Positions 34,844-44,514 are shown, counted from the first letter of the stretch. The stretch is DNA of 64,000 nt from CAILUG01 sp903844415 (GCA_947477655.1 CANJTS010000007.1:1-64000), one strand, 5' to 3'. The notes: generated by a model not told the origin, from the sequence alone. Program-made: numbers and translations.

Positions 34844-36115
34844 TCAGGGCGGGGTCAGCTTAATAACTTCGCCTGGAAAATGTCGATTGGCCTGGTTGTT
34901 GTCTTCTGAATCCGTGAGCACATACAAGGCACCATCAGTACCTTGAACAAGAGATCGAATACGGCGATCGTTGGCTATCAGCAAATGTTCTTCTGCCACC
35001 ACCTTTTCACCTTCCAGTTCCAGTCGTACCAGAAATTTACCCTGAGTAGGGCTCATTGTGCCCAGGAAGATATCACCCTGCCAGTCGGCAAAAAGAGACC
35101 CTGTATACATCATCAAACCTGAGGGTGCCACAGACGGAAACCAATAATACAAGGGCTGTTGCATACCCGTGAGGCTGGTATAGCCGAGTTCAGTGCCGTC
35201 GTATTCTTTACCGTAAGTAATCACTGGCCAGCCATAATTTTTACCCGCGCGAATGATATTCAGCTCATCACCTCCCATAGGACCGTGTTCGATGGCCCAC
35301 AATTCGCCAGTTTTTGGATGAATAAAAGCGCCATCCGGATCGCGATGTCCCATTGAGAAAATTTCCTGGCGCAGAAAACTTTGAGCAGCATAGGGGTTGT
35401 CTTGCGGAATACTGCCATCACTCTTGATACGTAGAAATTTTCCATACACCGAATTAATATTTTGCGCTAATGAACTAGTCTCATTTGACGCCATGGTGCT
35501 GATATACAAATTATCATCTGGAGCTGCAATCAACCTGCGACCTGGAATAGCGGCAATTACTTTTAAATCTTCAAATCCACTGTTATCAACTTTTAAAAGG
35601 GCTTGCGCTACTTGATCGATCTGAAATGGAATGTTTTTTTCTGCTGCTGCGGCTCTTTCTTCAGCCGTACGTACACCGCCTTTTTGACCAGGCGCTGGTG
35701 CCAAATATGTAAAAAAAACTCGGCGGTTTTCTGCAAAATTAGCATCCAGCACGACGTCATTCATACTGCGCCCTGCTACTGACAATATGTCCGGCATGCC
35801 AGAAAGTGGTTCCGACAGCGTGCCTTCTGGAGTCAGTATGCGGACCGTACCGGAACCTTCAGTAACCAGTAGATTACCATCCGGTAAAACCAATAAAGAG
35901 CGAGGCAAGTTTAGGTTGGTAGCGATAACCTCTTCCTTAAAAATAGAGGGTGCCGCTGGTGCTGGTGCTGCCGTCTGTCCTGCAAAAGCGGGAGCGGGTG
36001 GATTAGCCAGTGGGTCGACTGCAGGTGCTGCGGCAGCCAGGGTCAGGTTGCTGACAGCAACCGTGATGAAAAAAATAGTTACTGCTAATTTATTAATCAT
36101 TACCTTACCTTCCAT
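34844..36115 (-). CDS. Secreted PQQ-type sugar dehydrogenase (glucose/sorbosone family)
   Basis: Soluble beta-propeller dehydrogenase expected to oxidise sugars or other alcohols with PQQ in the periplasm. The signal peptide is about residues 6-28, followed by an Ala/Pro-rich linker to about residue 60. NLPRSLLVLPDGNLLVTE begins the first blade, FFTYLAP and GHRDPDGAFIHPKTGELWAIEHGPMGGDELN are family signatures, and NYGWPVITYGKEYDG carries conserved ligand positions. 423 residues is normal. No PQQ synthesis genes are nearby, so the cofactor would come from elsewhere. It follows the alpha/beta hydrolase on the same strand. Confidence 0.9.
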   Translation of the reverse strand: MEGKVMINKLAVTIFFITVAVSNLTLAAAAPAVDPLANPPAPAFAGQTAAPAPAAPSIFKEEVIATNLNLPRSLLVLPDGNLLVTEGSGTVRILTPEGTLSEPLSGMPDILSVAGRSMNDVVLDANFAENRRVFFTYLAPAPGQKGGVRTAEERAAAAEKNIPFQIDQVAQALLKVDNSGFEDLKVIAAIPGRRLIAAPDDNLYISTMASNETSSLAQNINSVYGKFLRIKSDGSIPQDNPYAAQSFLRQEIFSMGHRDPDGAFIHPKTGELWAIEHGPMGGDELNIIRAGKNYGWPVITYGKEYDGTELGYTSLTGMQQPLYYWFPSVAPSGLMMYTGSLFADWQGDIFLGTMSPTQGKFLVRLELEGEKVVAEEHLLIANDRRIRSLVQGTDGALYVLTDSEDNNQANRHFPGEVIKLTPP

Positions 36116-36173
36116 TCATAATAATGTTGTCAGATGTCAAATTTTTATGCAGATAACTTAAGAAAAAACTTTT

Positions 36174-37337
36174 TTACTCCAACACAAAACCCCCACTGCT
36201 AGCGCCTGTATAGGTTGTAGTGTTCAACCACTGAAAAGATGCATCAAACAATTGAGCTGCATCCTTTTCCCACATGGCGTTGTGTGAAGAACAGCGCATT
36301 TCAATTAATACTTTTTGGTTGGCACCAAGATCGGCATACATTTCTCGTACCCGTTCAGGATTAACCTGGCCATCGTGAGTACCGACCACCATTAATATCG
36401 GCGTTTGGGTGGCCGCTACTTCTTTCGGTGTCCAGCCAAAAGTTGGCGTACGGGGGGCACGGCGCACACCGCTACCCCATGTTGCACCAACAGGATCAGA
36501 TGCGAGCATCTCCTGCCAAATTACAGCTACTAATGCAGGTTCATATTGATCAGTGCAGCCCACTTGCCGATCCCAGTTGGCCACAAAGTCGGTACGCGAT
36601 TGTTTAGTAATCGCTATGCCTGGAATATTAGCCTCGGCAGCAGTAGTTGCTGCTGCCCGGTTATAAGCAGGAGCCAACAGTACAATGTTGGCAACTTTGT
36701 CGGGATGTAAGGCAGCATATCCAGCTGCTCGTGGCCCACCCTGCGACCAACCTATCAAATGGACTTTGGAAACTCCACGTAAGTTGCGCAAATAATCTAC
36801 AACGGCATCAATATCATTCCAGTCCGACGGCACAGTAGTAGCTGCAAAAGCGTAACTTGGCTCACAGCTATCTTCGAATTCTTGTAGTTGTTGTTCGACT
36901 GAAAGATTGCAACGATCATTCATCAACAGGGGCCGTGTAGAAGGGCCATAACCTGTCATGTCCATGGCAAAAGTATCGTAGCCGCGCTCTGCTAGGTAAG
37001 ACATCCAGCTATACCCTGCCTTGGGAACATCAAACGCTACTTCAGCGGGAGTACCTGCCCCATGTATAAATAACACGACTTTACCCTCCATCGAGGACTC
37101 TTTTTGTTGGTCGGCAGTAAGGCGTTCACGAACATACAATTGTGAAACATAACCTGTCATTGCAGGTACAGTTGATACAACAGGAACAAAGTGATCAACT
37201 TGCACTGTATTTTCTTGAATAGTTGCTTGGGCAGATGTATTTGTTGCAGAAGAGCTGGTGTTTTGAGCACAGGCGCTTACACTCGTTAAAACAAGGGTCA
37301 ATATAGCTGAACTTACTAAGATTTTACTGTTGGTCAT
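36174..37337 (-). CDS. Lipoprotein alpha/beta hydrolase
   Basis: The start at 37337 gives MTNSKILVSSAILTLVLTSV followed by SAC, a lipobox with lipidation at about C23; the open frame to 37418 would hide the signal. A Ser/Thr-rich linker leads to an alpha/beta hydrolase fold. VLFIHGAGTP is the oxyanion region, GWSQGG the nucleophile elbow, GTHDGQVNPERV the acid, and SSHNAMWE the histidine, so the catalytic triad looks complete. The substrate is unknown. It lies 58 bp before the PQQ-type dehydrogenase and is divergent from the sulfite oxidase homologue. Confidence 0.88.
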   Translation of the reverse strand: MTNSKILVSSAILTLVLTSVSACAQNTSSSATNTSAQATIQENTVQVDHFVPVVSTVPAMTGYVSQLYVRERLTADQQKESSMEGKVVLFIHGAGTPAEVAFDVPKAGYSWMSYLAERGYDTFAMDMTGYGPSTRPLLMNDRCNLSVEQQLQEFEDSCEPSYAFAATTVPSDWNDIDAVVDYLRNLRGVSKVHLIGWSQGGPRAAGYAALHPDKVANIVLLAPAYNRAAATTAAEANIPGIAITKQSRTDFVANWDRQVGCTDQYEPALVAVIWQEMLASDPVGATWGSGVRRAPRTPTFGWTPKEVAATQTPILMVVGTHDGQVNPERVREMYADLGANQKVLIEMRCSSHNAMWEKDAAQLFDASFQWLNTTTYTGASSGGFVLE

Positions 37338-37475
37338 GGTTTGTCTCGTTAGTACTGTAATTTGTGAGAGCCTAAGCCAGCCAACATCGGAGCACAAGCT
37401 GTTTGACTCTAGGGTCATGACAAAGGAATAATCAGCTTACCTGCACGCCCCAACTTTTATAAGGAAAATTCCATT

Positions 37476-38642
37476 ATGAATATGCCTGATCATACGCGTC
37501 GTACCGCACTTAAAACAGGTTTGTCCCTAAGCGCACTAGCCGCTACTGCTGGCCTGCCCTTCTGGTCGAAGCTTGTCATGGGAGCAGAAGACACTCTAGT
37601 GCCTTTCACTGATATGCCTGATGGTTTTGTTGCGCCACCCGTTGCACCAGGTGCCATTCATTTTCTTGACACGCGTGGTATCAGCACTTTTTACACTCCC
37701 AATGAAGATTTTTACATCATCCAACATTACAACCAACCACAAATAGCTGAAGCGGATTTCAAACTAAAAGTCACTGGTCTAGTCAATAATCCTCTTGAAC
37801 TAAGCTTGGCCGACATCAAGGCTCGCCCTAAAATAGAACTGGATGCCGGGTTTGAATGTGGTGGCAATCGTGAAAGTATGTTTCAAGGCTTGATTGGCAA
37901 CGCACGTTGGGGTGGCACTTCCCTACGTGAGTTATTGCTTGCAGCAGGTGTACAAACTGAAGGAATCGAAGTTGTGTTCTACGGCTATGACAAAGGCGAA
38001 GAAACTATCCGTGAAGCCAAAGTGGAACAAAATTTTGGGCGCAGCCTGCACGTAGTAGATGCGATGGATCCAGCGGTAATGCTGGCCTATGAAATGAACG
38101 GCGAAGCTTTGCCGCTTTATCATGGCGCGCCCTTACGTTTGGTTGTACCCGGTTATTACGGGGTTGCCAATGTGAAATGGTTAAATCAGATTCATGTACA
38201 AGATCGCCGTTATATGGGGCGTTTTATGGGGCGCGACTACGTTACCCTCAGCAAGCGCGACATCGGTGGTGAAGTGCGCTGGGAAGAACGTTCGGTCACT
38301 AAAATTAATCTGAAATCGTCTATCATCCGTGTTACTAAAAATGCTAACACCCATACTGTGATGGGTTTTGTACTCAACGACGGCACTACTTTACGCAGCG
38401 TAGAAGTAAGTATTGATAATGGCCCCTGGCAGGCTGCCCAGATTGATCCCCAGTCTAGTAAATATTCTTGGAAGTTATTTACCTATACCTGGGACAACGC
38501 TTCTGCAGGAGAACACACATTAGTATCGCGGGTAACAGATGCTAATGGACAAGTACAAGCAACACTTGAACAAATGCCGGAAAAACCCACCCGCTGGGAA
38601 AACTATGCACAATTTCCACGCAAGGTCATGATTGGTGGATAA
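37476..38642 (+). CDS. Tat-exported sulfite oxidase-family molybdoenzyme (SorA/SoxC-like)
   Basis: Molybdopterin oxidoreductase that probably oxidises sulfite in the periplasm. The Tat motif is HTRRTALKTGL near residues 6-16. The Mo ligand is C128 in GFECGGNR, and APLRLVVPGYYGVANVKWL is the cofactor-binding signature. Residues after about 275 (VTKNANTHTVMGF onward) form the Mo-co dimerisation domain. The 388 residues fit SoxC/SorA rather than MsrP. A cytochrome partner is expected, but only a cytochrome b561 remnant follows. Other alpha-hydroxy or sulfur substrates cannot be excluded. Confidence 0.88.
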   Translation: MNMPDHTRRTALKTGLSLSALAATAGLPFWSKLVMGAEDTLVPFTDMPDGFVAPPVAPGAIHFLDTRGISTFYTPNEDFYIIQHYNQPQIAEADFKLKVTGLVNNPLELSLADIKARPKIELDAGFECGGNRESMFQGLIGNARWGGTSLRELLLAAGVQTEGIEVVFYGYDKGEETIREAKVEQNFGRSLHVVDAMDPAVMLAYEMNGEALPLYHGAPLRLVVPGYYGVANVKWLNQIHVQDRRYMGRFMGRDYVTLSKRDIGGEVRWEERSVTKINLKSSIIRVTKNANTHTVMGFVLNDGTTLRSVEVSIDNGPWQAAQIDPQSSKYSWKLFTYTWDNASAGEHTLVSRVTDANGQVQATLEQMPEKPTRWENYAQFPRKVMIGG

Positions 38643-38787
38643 ATAAACCATAACTTAGGAACAACAACACGCAACACAATAATGCAAAAAAATTGGGAGC
38701 AGAGCGTACTTTTGTTACATTAGGTAAGGGCATTGCTAATTTTAGTACTCATCATACATCGCTGGTACATGGTGGAATTTCCTCCAC

Positions 38788-38812
38788 GAGTAATGCGGAT
38801 CCCGCATTACTC
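38788..38812. repeat. Perfect 11-bp inverted repeat
   Basis: GAGTAATGCGG and its exact complement flank ATC. No T-tract follows on either strand, so it is not an ordinary intrinsic terminator. It sits between the molybdoenzyme gene and the cytochrome b561 remnant. Confidence 0.7.
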
Positions 38813-38880
38813 TTAGCACGCCTCTCAGTTACGCATTACTTGCTCTGCCTGTTCTGAGGTCAGTGTAGAGTTGGCTGCAT

Positions 38881-39210
38881 GTGGTGCCAGAGCATCCCGC
38901 TGGCACTGCAGCATGGGACCCGGTTCTGGCTGTTGTTGGTCATTGGGGTATATATCTGTTGATGCTTATCGCTAGCATACTTGGCTGGACCTTAGCCAGC
39001 ACATTTGGCACACCACAAGACGCACAATTGTTCGGGTTTATACCAGTACTGGCCATTGCATCAAATTCGAATTCCCCGTTACACGGCCAACTTGGAGAAT
39101 TACACATTGTCTCGTTATGGACTTTGGCGGGCCTGGTTGTAATTCATGTTGCAGCGACCTTTTATCATCAATACGTAAAAAAGAAAAAACTGTTGCAACG
39201 GATGTTGTAA
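38881..39210 (+). pseudogene. Cytochrome b561 remnant, N-terminal half missing
   Basis: The 109-residue frame matches the C-terminal half of a YceJ-type cytochrome b561: VVGHWGIYLLMLIASILGW is the third helix with a haem-ligand-type histidine, and ELHIVSLWTLAGLVVIHVAATFYH includes the fourth with another. Members normally have about 175-190 residues with four helices; helices 1 and 2 are absent. In frame, a stop at 38866-38868 closes the upstream side, and I find no helix-1 motif in the other frames of the preceding 240 bp. It begins with GTG and has no clear ribosome binding site. Confidence 0.7.
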
Positions 39211-39287
39211 AGATTTTCTCATTTCCACTTAATTCTGATTAATGCCGATTAATGCAAGCAGCGTGCCCGAGCCGAAAATAACTTTGC

Positions 39288-40478
39288 CTATGAGACAATA
39301 TTATTTATCGACACCACAGGATCTATGTCTGCATCATAGTCCACACCGGGTACTGCAAAACCAAACAGTTGCAGGAACCCGGTTTTATAACTGGAAAAAT
39401 CGGCAAGCTGAGACACGTTTTCGGTGGTGACTTGTTGCCATAATTCTGCAACTGCTTTTTGGATTGCTGGCTCCATTTCTTTGTAGTCCACTCGCCAGCG
39501 GCCCTCGCTGTCGATTAGTGGTTTGGTTCCGTACAAATTTTCCCGAAACAACAAATCTATCTGCTCTATACAGCCCTCATGAGTTCCTGCCTGTTTCATT
39601 ACTTTAAATAGCAGCGATAAATATAGTGGCATGACTGGAATGGCAGAACTTGCTTGGGTGACCACTGCTTTCAAAACTGACACTCGCGCTTGTCCTCCTT
39701 TGGAAGCTAACTGTTTGTTGATTACTGCTGCTTTTTGGTCGAGATCTTTTTTGGCAGCCCCTATAGTGCCATTCCAGTAAATATCCCAGGTCAGTTCAGC
39801 ACCGAGATAGGTGTAAGCCGTCGTAATTGCAGCAGGAGCAAGTACACCAGCTTCAGCAAGCGCATCTATCCACATTTGCCAGTCTTCTCCACCCATCACC
39901 GCTACCGTATTCGCAATTTCATCCTCTGTTGCTGCAACTACCGACATTTCTTGCACTGTTTCCTTGTCAGTATTAAGGCCACGCATGGTGATATCTTTAC
40001 CAACAGGTTTTAGTGTTGACATATGTACTGTGCCGGTTATCGGATGTTGACGGCGTGGTGAGGCAAGCGAATAAATCACCAGATCCACCTGACCCAGATC
40101 TGCCTTGATGGTATCGATAACTTTTTGTTTTATGGCATCTGAAAAAGCATCGCCATTTATACTTTTGGCGTACAAGCCAGCAGCTTCTGCATAGTGATGA
40201 AAGCCCGCGCTGTTGTACCAGCCAGCAGACCCGGGTTTATCCGGCGCACCTTCCTTTTCAAAGAACACACCAAGCGTAGAAGCACCTGCTCCAAAGGCTG
40301 CAGTGATGCGTGAAGACAAACCATAACCGGTAGAAGCACCAATAATCAGCACCTTTTTAGGACCGCTGATATAGCCTTGTTTTTTGACATAGGCTATCTG
40401 GTTCTTAACGTTCCAAGCACAACCAGCAGGATGGGAAGTAATACACAAAAAACCGCGTACACGGGGTTTGATAATCAT
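39288..40478 (-). CDS. fabV: FabV, NADH-dependent enoyl-ACP reductase
   Basis: Triclosan-resistant trans-2-enoyl-ACP reductase that completes each round of fatty acid elongation. IIKPRVRGFLCITSHPAGC at the start and KVLIIGASTGYGLSSRI (NAD-binding loop) are family signatures, as is VIYSLASPRRQHPITG, which contains the active-site region. The 396 residues are typical. The gene is monocistronic, and the nearest gene upstream is the lipoprotein peptidase at 40527-41612. Confidence 0.95.
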   Translation of the reverse strand: MIIKPRVRGFLCITSHPAGCAWNVKNQIAYVKKQGYISGPKKVLIIGASTGYGLSSRITAAFGAGASTLGVFFEKEGAPDKPGSAGWYNSAGFHHYAEAAGLYAKSINGDAFSDAIKQKVIDTIKADLGQVDLVIYSLASPRRQHPITGTVHMSTLKPVGKDITMRGLNTDKETVQEMSVVAATEDEIANTVAVMGGEDWQMWIDALAEAGVLAPAAITTAYTYLGAELTWDIYWNGTIGAAKKDLDQKAAVINKQLASKGGQARVSVLKAVVTQASSAIPVMPLYLSLLFKVMKQAGTHEGCIEQIDLLFRENLYGTKPLIDSEGRWRVDYKEMEPAIQKAVAELWQQVTTENVSQLADFSSYKTGFLQLFGFAVPGVDYDADIDPVVSINNIVS

Positions 40479-40526
40479 GATATGTCCTTGAATCAGGCTT
40501 AACTAAGGCGGATTTTAGCACAGAGG

Positions 40527-41612
40527 TTATTGGGCTTTAGTTGCATCAGAGAGCAACAGCTCTTGCAGTTGCTCCTGCCGTTGGGCCGGGTTTAGTTGAG
40601 CGAGAGCAGCCACATTTTTATAGAAAAGTGGCAGATCACCACTTGCAATATCCAACATGCTAGCAAATGCTGGAACCAAATTATTGTAGGTTGTTACGGT
40701 AGCCAGTTGTGCATTGTTGAGCTCACCGCCAAACCATTTGTCGTACCCATTATAGCCTTGCCAGGAAACTTTCAATCTCGCGTAATCTGATCGCATTTGC
40801 TGCTGACGTTGATTTTTGGCACTGCGTTTTTCTGGTAGTGATAAAGTACTGTTGTACATGCACTGCAGATCCGCTGCTGCTTTTTGCACCAATTCAACAA
40901 ACTGTTGTTGTCTTCTTATACTTTCCGCAACTGCTGTTGTTAAACTTTCAGTGTCAGTTCTACTGTCTCTTGTATTTTGTAACCAACGCCGCACACCTTC
41001 TCTTTCCACAGTGGTAGCAAAACTTTCATTGAATTGGGTTTCACCTGCGATATACACCACTTGATGCGCAAGCTCATGAAATATCAAACTGGCTAATTCA
41101 TATTCTTGCCTATTAATAATGCTGCTGAGAATTGGATCAGAAAACCAACCCAGGGTTGAATAAGCTGCCACACCACCTACGTAAACATCGTACCCTTTTA
41201 TTGCCATAGCACTTGCTTTCTCCTGGGCAGCCGCTTCATTGAAATAACCGCGGTAAGAGACACAACCGGCAATCGGGTAACACCACGTCAATGGTTGCAA
41301 AGAAAATTCAGGAACCGCACTTACATTCCACACCACGAAGGGTTGCCCAAGTTCAACATAGGTGGAATAGTGAGACTCCAACGGCAGTTGTAATTGGCTG
41401 GCGGCAAAGGTTCGAATTGCAGAAATGCGTTCAAGTTGTTCTTGCAAATGCGGACTCACGGCTGGATCAGACAGTAACTTTGCCAGTGTCTGACGATGAG
41501 TGAGGATATAAAGCTGGCCGCTGACTGCCTGGCCGTAATATTGGATGGATTCGCACGCTGAAAATAACAAAGTGCTTACTAGAATCATGAATAAGCGAGA
41601 TTTACTTAGCAC
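40527..41612 (-). CDS. Lipoprotein zinc aminopeptidase, DUF2265-type
   Basis: Lipoprotein signal with lipobox LFSAC (C20), immediately followed by ESIQYYGQAVSGQL, a characteristic start for this family of putative aminopeptidases. H179-E180-x-x-H183 (FHELAH) is the zinc-binding motif, so a metallopeptidase is likely. The 361-residue length is usual. The natural substrate is unknown. It is one of several envelope hydrolases in this window. About 45 bp separate it from the glutaminyl cyclase upstream on the same strand. Confidence 0.85.
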   Translation of the reverse strand: MLSKSRLFMILVSTLLFSACESIQYYGQAVSGQLYILTHRQTLAKLLSDPAVSPHLQEQLERISAIRTFAASQLQLPLESHYSTYVELGQPFVVWNVSAVPEFSLQPLTWCYPIAGCVSYRGYFNEAAAQEKASAMAIKGYDVYVGGVAAYSTLGWFSDPILSSIINRQEYELASLIFHELAHQVVYIAGETQFNESFATTVEREGVRRWLQNTRDSRTDTESLTTAVAESIRRQQQFVELVQKAAADLQCMYNSTLSLPEKRSAKNQRQQQMRSDYARLKVSWQGYNGYDKWFGGELNNAQLATVTTYNNLVPAFASMLDIASGDLPLFYKNVAALAQLNPAQRQEQLQELLLSDATKAQ

Positions 41613-41658
41613 CTGGCTACTATTTCTCTCTTGGCACTCACTAAAGAGGCTGTAAAAC

Positions 41659-42450
41659 TTAGGGAACGGTAGATTCTACTTTATCATCTACTTTTATTTC
41701 GTAGAGTTGTGACCAAAGTTTTCCGGTAACAAACAAGCGTTGAGCATCTTCATCCCAAGCGATGCCATTAAGTACATCATCAGTGCCGCGTTGTTGATTT
41801 ATTCCACTCAGATCAAGGCGACTGGTAACCATGCCCGTGGCAGGGTCAATCCGCACAATCGTATCGGTGTACCAGACATTAGCCCAAACTTCGCCGTTGA
41901 TAAATTCTAGTTCGTTTAGACGATCGATGGGCGCGCCATCCAAGGTTACGGCAAGCCGACTTACTTCTTGCAAAGATATAACATCCAAAAACCGTAAGAA
42001 TGCCGTGCCATCACTTACAATCAAGTGCTCACCATCATGGGTGATACCCCAACCTTCACCGGGTAAAAGGAATGTTTTTTCCAATGTGAAACTTTTGAGA
42101 TCGTATACAAAACCAACCTGAGATTGCCAAGTAAGCTGATATACCTTGCCGTCCTTAATGGTGATCCCTTCACCAAAATAACGAGCATTGAGATTGCTCC
42201 GCTGCAGGATTTCCCCACTACCCAGGGCAACTCTGCGTAAAGAAGACTGGCCATTACGACCAGTACCTTCATAAAGTTGTCCTTGAGCAAATACCAACCC
42301 TTGTGTAAAGGCATTGGGGTCATGCGGAAATGTGTTGACCACTGTAGCTGTTGAAATCGGTACTTGGCCATTCACAAATGCAGCGTCACTTATGAGCAGC
42401 AATACCAGAACAAGCATTTTATTAATTACTCTACAGCGCAACATACCCAT
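41659..42450 (-). CDS. Exported glutaminyl-peptide cyclotransferase
   Basis: Five-bladed propeller enzyme, of the plant and bacterial type, that converts N-terminal glutamine to pyroglutamate. Family blocks are NTFPHDPNAFTQGLVF, YEGTGRNGQSSLRRV, YFGEGITI and LTWQSQVGFVYD. A hydrophobic signal segment (about 12-29) suggests export. 263 residues is normal. It begins 3 bp after the MAPEG stop, so the two are co-transcribed. Confidence 0.9.
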   Translation of the reverse strand: MGMLRCRVINKMLVLVLLLISDAAFVNGQVPISTATVVNTFPHDPNAFTQGLVFAQGQLYEGTGRNGQSSLRRVALGSGEILQRSNLNARYFGEGITIKDGKVYQLTWQSQVGFVYDLKSFTLEKTFLLPGEGWGITHDGEHLIVSDGTAFLRFLDVISLQEVSRLAVTLDGAPIDRLNELEFINGEVWANVWYTDTIVRIDPATGMVTSRLDLSGINQQRGTDDVLNGIAWDEDAQRLFVTGKLWSQLYEIKVDDKVESTVP

Positions 42451-42453
42451 AAC

Positions 42454-42855
42454 CTAAATCACCGAGATCAGTACACAAATCAGAGTTCCTGCCAACATGA
42501 GTACACTAGGGAAAAAAGTAAGGCCAAAGCCAGGGCCACGTAATTCTGGATTCTTTACGTATGCATTGGCGAACAAGGCCCGCCCAATCAACCACACCAC
42601 CCCAAGACCAGCGGCAATTTCATTGCCAGGCCACTGCAAACTTTCTGCCATGTAAGAAAAAGTGAGGATACTCGGAATAAATAAGATCAATTGTTCGATG
42701 GTGTTCATTTGCACGCGCATGTGGCGTTCGAATATAGGATGCCCGGATACTGCTGGCGCTTTAATATTGTATTTGACGCGGGCTTTGCCTACCTGGAAAG
42801 CAAAGAGTATGTATTGGATCAAGGCAAGTACAATGATCAGGATTACCAGTTGCAT
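42454..42855 (-). CDS. MAPEG family membrane protein
   Basis: Four-helix membrane protein of 133 residues related to microsomal glutathione transferases and leukotriene synthases. Segments FERHMRVQMNTIEQLILFIPS and NAYVKNPELRGPGFGLTFFPS are the conserved blocks. The activity is uncertain, as for most bacterial members; glutathione conjugation is possible, and glutathione-linked genes occur elsewhere in the window. It is the first gene of a pair with glutaminyl cyclase. Confidence 0.88.
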   Translation of the reverse strand: MQLVILIIVLALIQYILFAFQVGKARVKYNIKAPAVSGHPIFERHMRVQMNTIEQLILFIPSILTFSYMAESLQWPGNEIAAGLGVVWLIGRALFANAYVKNPELRGPGFGLTFFPSVLMLAGTLICVLISVI

Positions 42856-42892
42856 AGTGATACCTCTTGTGTTGTTTTTGTTAAAGTATCCA

Positions 42893-42918
42893 GAAAAAAA
42901 AACCCGGAAGACCCGGGC
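42893..42918 (-). terminator. Terminator downstream of the TetR gene
   Basis: On the minus strand CCCGG and CCGGG form a stem with a 5-nt loop, followed by nine U residues. It lies about 115 bp past the TetR stop and 50 bp before the MAPEG ATG. Confidence 0.75.
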
Positions 42919-43033
42919 TATTATAGGATTGATTTGTCGCGTTGTAAGCCCAGCTCTACTTTAATTGCGTGCTGGTTAATAATGCTGTTTGATCCATCAA
43001 AAAAGAACTAGTTAGACATTTCTAGATTAAAAC

Positions 43034-43621
43034 CTAGCGTTTAATGGAAGCCAACGTAAACGAGGCAAGTTCTGCCAGTTGTTTCCCTGACTTACCACTG
43101 CGCGCATTAACATGCAAACCTGCATATAAATTCATCAGCAAATCTGCAGCCAGCTCAGCATTCAAACCTTTGGCAAGCAACTTACCTTTTTCCAATTCAC
43201 GGGTGCGAACAACTACAGCTTTACGGATAACATTAATAGAATCTTTCAGTATTTTCTGAATTTCTGGATTCCAAACAATACTTTCACATATGGAATTCAC
43301 TAGCAGGCAGCCTAAAGTTCGTTTTTTTGGCGGTGCAGCAATTATTGCAGCATCAAAAAAGGCGGCAATAGCTTTTTCCGCTTTAATTTCTTTAACATTT
43401 AGCGTGGTATCAAGTGTGACTTTCAGCAAACTGTTGTATTTATCTACACATGATTTGAAAAAAGTGTCTTTGTCACCGAAAGAATTGTAAAGCGTGCCAC
43501 GATTTATATCGGTAGCGTCAAGCAACTTTTGAACTGAACTGGCTTCAAAACCTTCTTTCCAGAATTGTTCCATTGCACTTTCTAATACTTGGTCGTATTC
43601 AAATTCTACTGGTCTAGCCAT
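43034..43621 (-). CDS. TetR/AcrR family transcriptional regulator
   Basis: Dimeric one-component regulator of 195 residues. The N-terminal helix-turn-helix is about residues 10-55, with FEASSVQKLLDATDINRGTL and then YNSFGDKDTFF, the classic TetR pattern. The ligand-binding C-terminal domain is unassigned. A TetR_C-like CLLVNSICE segment occurs near residue 104. It stands alone between the MAPEG and DUF445 genes, so its targets are unclear; MAPEG, downstream across a terminator, is one option. Confidence 0.93.
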   Translation of the reverse strand: MARPVEFEYDQVLESAMEQFWKEGFEASSVQKLLDATDINRGTLYNSFGDKDTFFKSCVDKYNSLLKVTLDTTLNVKEIKAEKAIAAFFDAAIIAAPPKKRTLGCLLVNSICESIVWNPEIQKILKDSINVIRKAVVVRTRELEKGKLLAKGLNAELAADLLMNLYAGLHVNARSGKSGKQLAELASFTLASIKR

Positions 43622-43809
43622 GACGGATGATTAACCTCACAAAAAAGAATGTATGTTTTTTTGAACTATCGGTACTAATTAGCATCGATATGCGCGGCAT
43701 TCTATCTCAATAGACGTAATTCTGCCAATTAAGATTCAGCAAAGAGCCGTTAAGTTTGTGTAACTTTTATCAGTATTTTTTGGAATTAGAAAAATATTAA
43801 ATGCGAGGT

Positions 43810-44514
43810 CTAAATCAGTAGTTCTACTATCAGCCCCATTAAGGCACCCAATACCGCCCCCCACAAAACCAACCAGCCCAAGTGTTTGTGAATCATAAGT
43901 TGGATTATTTCTTTCACCATTTGGGGGGTAAGTTCTTCGAGGCGTTTATTGACAATGGCTTCAACTTTTACCAGCAGTGAGTCGGCAGTATGTTTGCCCA
44001 ACTCTGCCAACACCGCCTCATCTTGTACGACTTTATGTAAAAATTCCTGCATGCGGTTGACAAAGGGAAGCCGCAGACTGTCTAGAACTTTAGCTCCACC
44101 TAACATGCCGAGCATGCTACCAAAACTGGATTTCAGGATTACATCCACCAATTCTTCAAAGGCCAGATTAAAATCAATTTTGCTGATAACCGTATCAGTA
44201 AACCTCTGATTTGTAACATTCTCTCCTGCACTTTGGCTGAAGAAGTGTTGGACATTGGCCGGGTTAAAAAACTGCTCCATTATCATCTGATGAATTGCAG
44301 ACTTAAATTCATTAAACCGCGCTGGAATCACACCCGAACCGTAAAAACCAGGCACTTTTTCAAACAACATATGAATGGCCAGCCAGTTAGTTATACCCCC
44401 AGAAAGCGCATACAACCCGGTACTAAGTACCAACTCACCCGTGGTACCGGACAACAGAAATCCTGCCAGTGTAATCAGCAACGCTGCCAAATTGGAAAGT
44501 AGGCTTAAGTTCAT
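43810..44514 (-). CDS. DUF445 membrane protein
   Basis: The 234-residue product has a membrane segment at each end (about 5-40 and 208-234) with an amphipathic helical region between. ALSGGITNWLAIHMLFEKVPG is the DUF445 signature, and ARFNEFKSAIHQMI follows it. The function is unknown; these proteins resemble the YheB group. It is adjacent to, and on the same strand as, the yhdP gene. Confidence 0.88.
   Translation of the reverse strand: MNLSLLSNLAALLITLAGFLLSGTTGELVLSTGLYALSGGITNWLAIHMLFEKVPGFYGSGVIPARFNEFKSAIHQMIMEQFFNPANVQHFFSQSAGENVTNQRFTDTVISKIDFNLAFEELVDVILKSSFGSMLGMLGGAKVLDSLRLPFVNRMQEFLHKVVQDEAVLAELGKHTADSLLVKVEAIVNKRLEELTPQMVKEIIQLMIHKHLGWLVLWGAVLGALMGLIVELLI

Noticed and set aside
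37476..38642. A second MsrP
   Set aside because: It has the Mo-co dimerisation domain and SoxC/SorA length; MsrP is the gene at 915-1967.
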